Below, one piece after another: positions 1-5,548 of a DNA stretch of 12,211 bases. How positions within the stretch are numbered: position 1 is the stretch's first letter; each line of letters starts with the position of its first letter. The DNA comes from Ruminococcus sp. GTDB taxonomy: Bacteria; Bacillota_A; Clostridia; Oscillospirales; Ruminococcaceae. Where the stretch lies: NCBI GenBank assembly GCA_017480485.1, contig JAFVAN010000007.1, forward strand, positions 1 to 12,211. The letters are read 5' to 3'. The position numbers were made by a program, and so were the translations under genes. The notes below the pieces were generated by a model. It was given only the letters and a program-made list of their open reading frames with translations, searched no databases and was not told the origin of the DNA.

Positions 1-257
1 GCAGAGGTCTGCTTCCAGTAAGACCCGACCTCGCCGCTTTCCATAGCCATCATTACAGAATAGGGATTATATATCGACTTTGCTTTATCAAATGAATACC
101 CGTCATACCAGCGCTTTACTTCTTCAAAATCCATTCCGTTTGCCTTGCTGAATTGTACCGGGGAAATAAAACAGCTCCATTGGTTCCCCATATTTACAGC
201 ATATCCAAACGGAAAGACTCCACTTTTCGTTACATAAACCGAATGCGGTTGTTTTAC
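1..257 (-). pseudogene. AAA-ATPase-like (PF09820-type) gene fragment
   Basis: Read on the minus strand this frame is open from an in-frame TGA at 258-260 to the left window edge. It carries FEEVKRWYDGYSF, then IYNPYSV and YWKQTS. This is the ordered signature of the AAA-ATPase-like family (often fused to a PD-(D/E)XK nuclease-like C-terminus), which is very numerous in gut Firmicutes and of uncertain cellular role. The Walker A half that should lie upstream is missing. The first 35 or so codons (GVFPFGYAVNMGNQW region) do not look like the usual segment before the WYDGY motif, so the fragment may be fused to foreign sequence. There is no plausible start codon with a ribosome site. The rest of the gene would continue left of the window. 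The family call is firm; the pseudogene call is inferred from the missing front half. Confidence 0.7.
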
Positions 258-340
258 TCAAAGAGCTTGCCCTGCTCACGACTTACTACGACGAGGACAG
301 CACCCTGAAATACAAGCTTTATGATAAAGCTTCGGGTTAA
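242..340 (+). pseudogene. C-terminal remnant of an unidentified gene
   Basis: A plus-strand frame reads about 32 residues (AVVLLKELALLTTYYDEDS, then TLKYKLYDKASG) and ends at TAA 338-340. The codons are more GC-rich at third positions than the AT-rich DNA around them and the peptide looks like real protein. Upstream of about 240 the frame runs into the antisense of the AAA-ATPase-like fragment, so nothing of the gene's body remains. It is most simply the tail of a gene cut by a rearrangement. The parent gene is not recognised, and chance coding-like sequence cannot be excluded. Confidence 0.3.
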
Positions 341-569
341 ACTAATGAAGTACGCCTCTGACAGATTATGTAAATACAAATGAATTATACAGGACAACGT
401 ATATTAAAAAGTTCTAATTGCCAAACAAATGTTTTTATACAAAGACCATCTTTATGAAAAAGCCTATTCATTTCACCGTTCCCCGTGTGATTTTTCGTGT
501 GATTTCGTGTGATTTTCGGGCTTCAAATCTGCATTTTGAACTGCCGAAATTGCAGTTAAAATGTATAAG
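341..569. other. AT-rich intergenic stretch without a supported gene
   Basis: The stretch between the gene remnants and the strong hairpin at 570-613 has no reading frame with a credible start and ribosome site on either strand. The only structure seen is the short CGTGTGATTT tandem repeat, listed separately. No convincing promoter for the genes downstream was found. Confidence 0.4.
484..516. repeat. Short tandem repeat, three CGTGTGATTT units
   Basis: Three head-to-tail copies of CGTGTGATTT, with 0 to 2 extra T's between them, lie in AT-rich non-coding DNA about 55 bases before the hairpin terminator. It could be a slippage product or a remnant of a mobile-element end. Nothing here shows a function. 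Confidence 0.6.
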
Positions 570-613
570 AAAAGCCCGTAAATACGGCGTTTTTGCCATA
601 TTTACGGGCTTTT
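570..613 (+). terminator. Strong bidirectional intrinsic terminator
   Basis: A perfect 15-bp stem (AAAAGCCCGTAAATA at 570-584 with its complement at 599-613), extended by an inner GGC/GCC pair, has a T-rich loop and a T run inside its right arm. The A run in the left arm makes it a terminator in either direction. It sits immediately before the truncated permease frame, so any transcript entering from the left should stop here. The permease and ATPase therefore have no obvious promoter in this window. Confidence 0.8.
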
Positions 614-617
614 TCCA

Positions 618-1321
618 TTGGCGGAGAAAGAGGTATTAGAAAACCTTTTTCTGACAACAGAACACGAACTGACAGAAAATGACTATGATATTCTATATGT
701 TGATACAGACTACGAGATTATAGCTGTAGAAGATGATTATGGTAACTTTTCAGCAGTTGATAATATTCCTGTTGTTTTCTGCACACAACCCGAAAACGAA
801 TGGAAAATACCATACATTGATATGAATATGGCCGATAAAAGGTCATGTTATATGATGAAAATAGATAATGATCTAAAGGCAAAAATAACAGCAGAATACG
901 ATTTTGAAGCATTTGGTCGTACAAATTGTTATGATTGCTTTATGAAAATATGGAAGTTTAGAAAAACCACACTCTTATACACGGTCGGTATTGCAATTAT
1001 TTCTATTATAACTCAGGTGCTGATATTTATATTCGTTATTGGCCTTGAATTCAAACTTGAGAGAAAAGAGTTAATACTAAAAAAATAACTGGATACAGAT
1101 TGTGGCAGAGATATATGAATGTTATTGTTACTGACCTGATATTAGATGCAGTTTGTTTTGTAATAGGCTTTTATGTTATACATAGAGCTGAGCTTTCAAT
1201 ATATCCTGCTTTGATAGTATTTGCAGCAATGCTTATACAGGAAGCAGTATTATTTGTTGTAAATATCATCAAACTTGAAAGCACTAATATTCTTAGAGTA
1301 TTAAAGGAGGGCGTACTATGA
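618..1321 (+). pseudogene. Truncated, frame-changed bacteriocin-ABC permease (DUF1430-like)
   Basis: Two abutting frames together encode the C-terminal part of a bacteriocin-associated integral membrane protein. Frame one (618-1088) has a polar, probably extracytoplasmic region of about 115 residues, then a membrane segment ending IFIFVIGLEF and ELILKK. Frame two continues as ITGYRLWQRY with two more membrane segments and ends ILRVLKEGVL. The order 'LE+..+KEL.LKK..GY' followed by two helices and a final LK-E motif is typical of DUF1430/FtsX-like permeases paired with lactococcin-972-type exporters, which are usually over 600 residues. Here the N-terminal helix and most of the outer domain are absent. 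The only possible start (TTG 618) has no ribosome site and lies against the terminator. The frame change is at the A7 run 1079-1085. The stop overlaps the ATPase start by 4 bases. Confidence 0.65.
1079..1085 (+). other. A7 slippery run at the permease frame change
   Basis: In the upstream frame the codons are CTA AAA AAA TAA. A -1 slip of both AAA codons on A AAA AAA places the ribosome in the downstream frame, giving LKK-ITGYRLW, exactly the spacing expected of the protein family. This heptamer is a classical -1 frameshift sequence. One lost A (mutation or sequencing error) would produce the same picture. Because the gene is also truncated at its 5' end, decay is the more economical reading. 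Confidence 0.55.
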
Positions 1322-1947
1322 TAATAAAGCTTGAAAACGTCAAAAAAAGCTTTGGTAATAACGTTATATTTGATGATCTGAGCTTTGAGATAAAGCGTGG
1401 CGAGCTTGTTGCTATAATAGGTAAAAGCGGCAGCGGCAAGAGTACTCTCCTTAATATTCTCGGAGGACTTGAAAGAATAGACAGTGGTAAAATAACAGTT
1501 GATGATCTAGATATTACACAGAAGAAAAACCTTGTAAACTATTTCAGAACAGAGGTGGGATTTGTATTTCAGAATTTTGCCCTGACAGAAAACAAAACCG
1601 TGAAAGAAAACTTAGAAATAATAAAGAAAAATGCAAAAAGCGGAATAACCATTGAGGATGCTCTTGAATCGGTAGGATTAAAAGACAAGCTCAATGAAAA
1701 AATATATAAGCTCTCAGGCGGTGAGCAGCAAAGAGTGTCACTTGCCAGAGTAATGATTAAAAAATGCAATGTAATACTAGCTGATGAGCCAACTGGATCA
1801 TTAGATCCAGAAAATGGCAATAAAATAATGGATATATTTAAAAGATTGAACAAAGAAGGTAAAACTGTTATTATTGTTACGCACGATATGAAAATAGCAG
1901 AGCAGTGCGAACGGGTTATTAAGATATCGGATGGAAATATTGTTTAA
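1318..1947 (+). CDS. Bacteriocin-export-type ABC transporter ATP-binding protein
   Basis: A 209-residue cytoplasmic ATPase of the MacB/LolD-like class that energises peptide export or extraction from the membrane. All nucleotide-binding elements are intact: Walker A GKSGSGKST near residues 35-43, Q-loop FQNFAL near 84-89, signature LSGGEQQR near 132-139, Walker B VILADEPT near 152-159, D-loop SLD and H-loop histidine in VTHD near 187-190. Its length and the opening IIKLENVKKSFG match the lactococcin-972-group exporter ATPases. The start ATG overlaps the permease TGA (ATGA) and follows AAAGGAGGG at 1302-1310, so translation was coupled to the permease. Codon use is AT-rich like the rest of the left island and unlike the genes to the right, suggesting horizontal origin. 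Its partner permease is truncated and no precursor peptide gene is visible, so its present role is doubtful. Confidence 0.85.
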   Translation: MIIKLENVKKSFGNNVIFDDLSFEIKRGELVAIIGKSGSGKSTLLNILGGLERIDSGKITVDDLDITQKKNLVNYFRTEVGFVFQNFALTENKTVKENLEIIKKNAKSGITIEDALESVGLKDKLNEKIYKLSGGEQQRVSLARVMIKKCNVILADEPTGSLDPENGNKIMDIFKRLNKEGKTVIIVTHDMKIAEQCERVIKISDGNIV

Positions 1948-2077
1948 TACATTATGTGATAAAAGTAAGTCGACAGTATTTATAATGCCTATAATGCTTG
2001 AGCAAATACTGTAATCTCTCTTTGCATAGCTAATATCTGTTCTGTTTGATTTCTAATATATGATTTTGATATAACGT

Positions 2078-2117
2078 AATAAGCCGTGATACTGTAAGGT
2101 CAGTACCACGGCTTATT
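2078..2117 (+). terminator. Probable terminator hairpin after the ABC ATPase
   Basis: An 11-bp arm AATAAGCCGTG at 2078-2088 pairs with 2107-2117, with further TACTG/CAGTA pairing inside, leaving a small loop. The 3' side is TTATTATATCC and not a clean T run, so termination would be moderate. It lies about 130 bases beyond the ATPase stop. Confidence 0.5.
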
Positions 2118-2163
2118 ATATCCGCTGTATTGTCTGTTTTAATTGATGATTAAAAAACTTGTT

Positions 2164-2203
2164 TATCCCTACCCCTCTCCGCAGGGGTGGGATACCGTTT
2201 TTT
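2164..2203 (+). terminator. Hairpin followed by T6, likely intrinsic terminator
   Basis: TATCCC plus ACCCCT (2164-2176, one bulged T) pairs with AGGGGT plus GGGATA (2183-2194) across a CTCCGC loop. A T6 run at 2198-2203 follows after CCG. It separates the island from the surface-protein promoter about 40 bases downstream. The C-rich/G-rich hairpin is of the kind found as dispersed intergenic repeats in ruminococci. Confidence 0.5.
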
Positions 2204-2244
2204 GCCTCATGCGGCGCTGCGAAGTGAGCGCCGTCAGCGACCTA

Positions 2245-2273
2245 TTGACAACTAAGTCTAAATATGTTAATAT
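2245..2273 (+). promoter_or_regulatory. Sigma-A-type promoter for the surface-protein gene
   Basis: A perfect -35 TTGACA (2245-2250) and a -10 TAATAT (2268-2273) are 17 bases apart. Start of transcription would fall near 2280, giving a leader of about 45 bases before the ATG at 2327. A dyad GTTAA-TATAAG-TTAAC (2266-2281) covers the -10 and could be an operator, though no regulator is identified. Confidence 0.65.
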
Positions 2274-2326
2274 AAGTTAACGCAAGCGTGAACTTTCTTT
2301 GCGCTGAAGGACGGAGGTATAAGTCT

Positions 2327-3757
2327 ATGAAAAAACTGTTTTCCCTTGCCGCGGCAGCGGTAACAGCATTCAGCACTTTAGCTTTCCCTATCCCCGCGGC
2401 GGCGGATGCGGAGGTCAAGCTCCCCTTTGAGCTGTCGGCACCCGAGAATGTTACCATTGAGTATCTTGACGGCAACGACAGCCTGAATACCTGCGAGATA
2501 CACTATTCGCAGAATTCGTCAATGAGCGAGTGGTCGTCGAGGATCAACGATCCCGAAACCTTGGACGAAGTGTGGCAGGAGCTTGCTAAAATGGGCTATG
2601 CCGATATGTGGATAGTTACGCAGATCGACTGGTCTATCGACAGTCAGGACGACTGGCATTGCAACAAGTACTGGGAATCCGAGGGCTATGACGAGGAGTA
2701 CCGCCAGCATCTCGGAGACTGGGCGTACATCTCCTGCCAATACAGCAGCGAAACAGCTATGTCCGAATGGATATTCCGCTATATGGGCAATATCAACGAC
2801 CCCGAGGACCGCACATGGAACGGCAGACATGAGGACGGAGACGACTACGACGGCTGGAAGGACGTTCTGAAAGAGGATCAGTATGAGGTAGTCGAAAACG
2901 AAGACGGCGAGGCCGCTGCAAAGATCGACCTGACCAAGCACACGATATACACCCGTGTCCGCTACGGAGTTTTCTGTGTATATGACAGAGAAACGAATGA
3001 AAGAGTTTTCGTACCCTCCGAGTGGTCGGAAGTTGCCGCTGTAGGCAAGGATGCGGTGAAAACCGAGCCCATTAAGCCGGGAGAGATCGCAGCACCTGTT
3101 ATCTCCGACCTGAAATACACTGACGAGGAATTCAACGGCTTCCCCGTGATCTCGGTCAAGCTTGACGTTGACGATACCCTTGCGGCACAGGTTGCTCAGG
3201 CCAGCGGTACCGCAGGCGCATTATGGCTCGAGACTGAGGCAAGAGTGCAGGGAACAGAGGATTGGGTAGGCTTGCAGGGCGACTGGACGATCAAGTCAGG
3301 CGAGATGAAGATAGACCTTCAGGCGCTTGCCGAGAACGCAGGCGGCGTTGAAAAGGATACGCCGATCGAGTTCAGAGCAAGATACGGCTGCTCGCAGACA
3401 GAGCAGGAGGATATTTATTCGGATTATTCCGAGGTGCTGGTCTTCGGCTCGGTGGATATGGAGGTCACCCCCGACAGCGTTCCCGAGGAGACCACCACCA
3501 CTACCGCCGCCGCCCCCGCCGAGACTACTACTACAACCGCCAAAGAGAAGACCGAGGAGAAGGACGACAAGTGCTCACTCTGCGGCTTCTGCCCCCAGCC
3601 CCTCGGCCTGTGCATCTTTATCTGGATAGCGATAATCGTTGTTATCGCGGTCATCGTAGTTGTTGTGATACTGATGAAGAAGAAAAAGAACACCGACGAG
3701 CCCGCTCCCGCACAGCAGCAAACCCCAAAGCCCGGAGACGAGCAGGATAAAAATTGA
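2327..3757 (+). CDS. Secreted tail-anchored protein with two FN3-like halves
   Basis: A 476-residue cell-surface protein of unknown role. ATG 2327 was chosen because GGAGG at 2313-2317 lies 9 bases before it and the product then opens with a typical signal peptide (MKKLFSLAAAAVTAF, cleavage likely after AAADA near residue 28). The body has two halves, about 35-240 and 255-375. Both end alike, IYTRVRYGV...SEWSEVAAVG and IEFRARYGC...SDYSEVLVFG, which looks like an old duplication of a beta-sandwich (FN3-like) unit; the first half carries a long acidic, Trp-rich insertion. A Thr/Ala linker (385-405, two TTTTT runs) follows. Next come a Cys motif CSLCGFCPQPLGLC (416-429), one membrane helix (about 428-450), KKKK, and a Pro/Gln-rich cytoplasmic tail. 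No sortase motif, dockerin or enzyme signature is visible. It has its own promoter and ends at the terminator at 3768. Confidence 0.8.
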   Translation: MKKLFSLAAAAVTAFSTLAFPIPAAADAEVKLPFELSAPENVTIEYLDGNDSLNTCEIHYSQNSSMSEWSSRINDPETLDEVWQELAKMGYADMWIVTQIDWSIDSQDDWHCNKYWESEGYDEEYRQHLGDWAYISCQYSSETAMSEWIFRYMGNINDPEDRTWNGRHEDGDDYDGWKDVLKEDQYEVVENEDGEAAAKIDLTKHTIYTRVRYGVFCVYDRETNERVFVPSEWSEVAAVGKDAVKTEPIKPGEIAAPVISDLKYTDEEFNGFPVISVKLDVDDTLAAQVAQASGTAGALWLETEARVQGTEDWVGLQGDWTIKSGEMKIDLQALAENAGGVEKDTPIEFRARYGCSQTEQEDIYSDYSEVLVFGSVDMEVTPDSVPEETTTTTAAAPAETTTTTAKEKTEEKDDKCSLCGFCPQPLGLCIFIWIAIIVVIAVIVVVVILMKKKKNTDEPAPAQQQTPKPGDEQDKN

Positions 3758-3767
3758 TATTGACCGC

Positions 3768-3805
3768 AAAAAAGGGCTGCCTCCTTCTGGAGACAGCCCT
3801 TTTCG
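3768..3805. terminator. Bidirectional terminator between convergent genes
   Basis: AAAAGGGCTG (3770-3779) pairs with CAGCCCTTTT (3794-3803), extended by CTCC/GGAG across a one-base mismatch around a TTCT loop. The A run on the left and T run on the right let it stop both the surface-protein transcript and the oncoming minus-strand sigma/PepSY transcript. Confidence 0.8.
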
Positions 3806-3843
3806 TCAGTTGACTGCGGTAGGATGCAGCCGTTTTGTTTTAT

Positions 3844-4833
3844 TCAGTCTTCCTCGTCTTCATCTTCGTCTTCTTCGTTTTCGTCTTCGTCAGCTTCGTC
3901 CTCGTCCTCTTCATCCTCATCGCGCTGAGGGGCAGGGGAGTCGTAGCTTTCCTCGGCGGGCTCTGACTCTGCCTCGAGGATAGCGCCCGTGACGCCGTCT
4001 ACCTCGTATTCGTATTCGATGCCGGCCTCCACGAATTTCAGCTCGTATAAAGGGCGCCCGTAGTCGTCACGGTCACGCTCGATGAGTATGGCCTTGGCGT
4101 TCGGGAGGTCGGCGTGCTTCCTGACTGCCTCCTTGGCGGCCTCTTGATCTATGAGCCACTCCGCAGGGGCAGCGACATTATCGTCATCATCGTCATCATC
4201 GTCCTTGACGGCGGGGGCGGCGGGCTTGTCGTCTGCGGGTGCTGTCTCGGCGATGCTGCTGTCATCGGCAGGGGCGGGCTTGGGGGCCTCGTAGTCGCGG
4301 CCTACGATCTCTCCCGAGTACATATCTATGTCGTACTCGTACTCCGAATCGTCCTGAGCGGTGATCTCCAGCTCATAGACCGCATGACCGTTCTCGGTGC
4401 CCTTTTCTGTCCTTATCATCTTGACGTCCTGCTCAGTCAGGCCCGCATCCGCAAGGGCTATGGCCCAAGCATCCTTCTCGGTGATGGGGTCGGGGACAGT
4501 GGAGGGGGGCTCGGGCTCGCTGCTGTCGGTGTTTGCGGCCTCGGCTGTGCTGGCGTCCGCCCTCGGGAGCTCCGCCTGAGAAGTCTCCTCTGCCTGAGCA
4601 GCAGGCGCCGGAGCGGGATCCTTCTTGGGCGAGCCGCCACGGCTAAGGACTGCCGCCGTTCCCACGGCCACCGCCGCTGCCGCCAGCAGGGCCACAGCCG
4701 CATATCTGAATCTTCCCTTTACCTCCGCACGGGTGCTTACGCTGCCCGAAACTATATCCGCGGCGCTCAGGTCTGCGGCCTTCACCGCAAAGGCCTCGTC
4801 CGCTGCTGTTTTAATTAACTCTCTTTCGTTCAT
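3844..4833 (-). CDS. Membrane PepSY-domain protein, probable partner of the sigma factor
   Basis: A 329-residue single-pass membrane protein. A short cytoplasmic N-terminus (1-42) could hold the sigma factor. A helix spans about 44-64, followed by a Pro/Ala/Glu-rich linker (65-115). Two PepSY domains face outside: about 117-182 (AVYELEITAQDD, YEYDIDMYSGEIVG) and about 228-290 (PLYELKFVEAGIEYEYEVDGVTGAIL). An eight-Asp run lies in the linker between them (211-218). The last 26 residues are almost all Asp and Glu. Its ATG overlaps the sigma stop as ATGA, implying coupled translation and a stable pair. PepSY domains are known from peptidase propeptides and envelope sensors. The anti-sigma role is inferred from position and topology; no zinc-type anti-sigma motif is visible. 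The acidic repeats are GAC/GAG-rich microsatellite-like DNA and may vary in length between strains. Confidence 0.75.
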   Translation of the reverse strand: MNERELIKTAADEAFAVKAADLSAADIVSGSVSTRAEVKGRFRYAAVALLAAAAVAVGTAAVLSRGGSPKKDPAPAPAAQAEETSQAELPRADASTAEAANTDSSEPEPPSTVPDPITEKDAWAIALADAGLTEQDVKMIRTEKGTENGHAVYELEITAQDDSEYEYDIDMYSGEIVGRDYEAPKPAPADDSSIAETAPADDKPAAPAVKDDDDDDDDNVAAPAEWLIDQEAAKEAVRKHADLPNAKAILIERDRDDYGRPLYELKFVEAGIEYEYEVDGVTGAILEAESEPAEESYDSPAPQRDEDEEDEDEADEDENEEDEDEDEED

Positions 4834-5360
4834 AGCATTTCGCTCCTTCCGTTTGCGCTGTATCTTCGGCGCAGCTCCTCCAGAGTGGAGTAGATGTGCC
4901 GCTTCACGGTGCTCTCCTTCATGCCCAGAGCCTCGGCGGTCTCCTTGATGCTGAGGCCGCGGCTGTAATGCAGGAAGATCACCTTCTGGGTGGTCAGAGG
5001 CTTTTCGCGGAGCATCCCGCTTATCTCGCGTATCAGCTCTCGGTCCGCAACGATGTCCTCAAGGTCGCTCTCCTCGGTGATCTCACCGCTGTAGGAGGGC
5101 TCGTGCTCGATGGACACCAGCATCTTGAGCTTCGCCCCAAGGGAGTAATACTTGCTCAGCTGGCGCCTTGCGGTGCCTATAACAAAGGCCTCCGGCTCCT
5201 GAATAGGTGCGGCGCCCCTGTCAAGGGCCTCCAGCACCGCCAGATAGACGTTCTGGAAAATATCGTCGATGTCGCTGAGACTGTGGCACTTCGCGGTAAT
5301 GTACCTGAGTGCCGCATCCTTGGTGCTGTTATACAGCTCTTCGAACTCTCGGTTTCCCAT
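4830..5360 (-). CDS. ECF-type RNA polymerase sigma factor
   Basis: A 176-residue protein with region 2 at about 5-75 (SDIDDIFQNVYLAVLEAL, then a FVIGTARRQLSKYY stretch) and region 4 at about 108-165. The helix-turn-helix GLSIKETAEALGMKESTVKRH lies near 135-155. There is no region 3, as expected for the extracytoplasmic-function class. It would direct RNA polymerase to a small set of promoters in answer to an envelope signal. ATG 5360 is preferred because a GGGGGG run ends 8 bases upstream; the GTG three codons earlier would touch that run with no spacing. The downstream PepSY membrane gene overlaps it by 4 bases, the classic sigma/anti-sigma arrangement. Its target promoters are not identifiable here. 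Confidence 0.88.
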   Translation of the reverse strand: MGNREFEELYNSTKDAALRYITAKCHSLSDIDDIFQNVYLAVLEALDRGAAPIQEPEAFVIGTARRQLSKYYSLGAKLKMLVSIEHEPSYSGEITEESDLEDIVADRELIREISGMLREKPLTTQKVIFLHYSRGLSIKETAEALGMKESTVKRHIYSTLEELRRRYSANGRSEML

Positions 5361-5386
5361 GCTCCGCACCCCCCTTTTTTGCTTGT

Positions 5387-5431
5387 CTGACTGTCAGCGG
5401 TCCGCTTTCACTAAGGTAGTACCAAAAGCGG
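5387..5431 (-). promoter_or_regulatory. Leader hairpin and dyad before the sigma gene
   Basis: Upstream of the sigma gene are an 11-base palindrome CTGAC-T-GTCAG (5387-5397) and a hairpin in which CCGCTTT (5402-5408) pairs with AAAGCGG (5425-5431), with an inner ACT/AGT pair. They could be an operator or a leader structure. No clear -35/-10 pair was found in the roughly 100 bases before the gene, so the promoter may be non-canonical, possibly autoregulated. Confidence 0.3.
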
Positions 5432-5474
5432 CCCAAAAGTTATGAACGAAATGTAAATGTTAATATTAGTCTTC

Positions 5475-5519
5475 GCAAAAGGGTATTCCCCCGCCGTGGG
5501 CAGGGGAATACCCTTTTGC
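5475..5519 (-). terminator. 17-bp terminator ending the rimO-to-cyclophilin cluster
   Basis: GCAAAAGGGTATTCCCC (5475-5491) pairs perfectly with 5503-5519 around an 11-base loop. On the minus strand the left arm supplies the T-rich tail. It lies 30 bases beyond the stop of the cyclophilin-like gene and separates that cluster from the sigma unit. Confidence 0.8.
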
Positions 5520-5548
5520 GTATCTTGCCGCGCTGCTTTGCAGCGGCC

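Larger units (their letters stand above)
1948..2244. other. Non-coding stretch with several hairpins
   Basis: No supported gene lies between the ABC ATPase and the promoter of the surface protein. Visible structures are a 9-bp dyad (ACAGTATTT 1973-1981 with AAATACTGT 2004-2012), two hairpins listed separately, and a GGCGCT/AGCGCC hairpin at 2213-2232. Base composition shifts from AT-rich to GC-rich near 2160, which probably marks the right border of the island. Confidence 0.5.

Noticed and set aside
373..531. Short minus-strand frame reading through the CGTGTGATTT repeats
   Set aside because: The Lys/Asn/His/Thr pattern is just the translated tandem repeat; no start or domain is present.
418..639. 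73-codon plus-strand frame crossing the terminator
   Set aside because: No ribosome site, runs straight through the 15-bp terminator hairpin, and has no recognisable sequence.
2288..2326. GTG start 13 codons upstream for the surface protein
   Set aside because: It would place a non-signal sequence before a clean signal peptide; ATG 2327 has GGAGG at the right distance.
4114..4818. A 234-codon plus-strand frame opposite the PepSY gene
   Set aside because: The minus-strand frame has clear PepSY domains and an overlap with the sigma gene; the plus frame has no ribosome site and a shadow-type composition.
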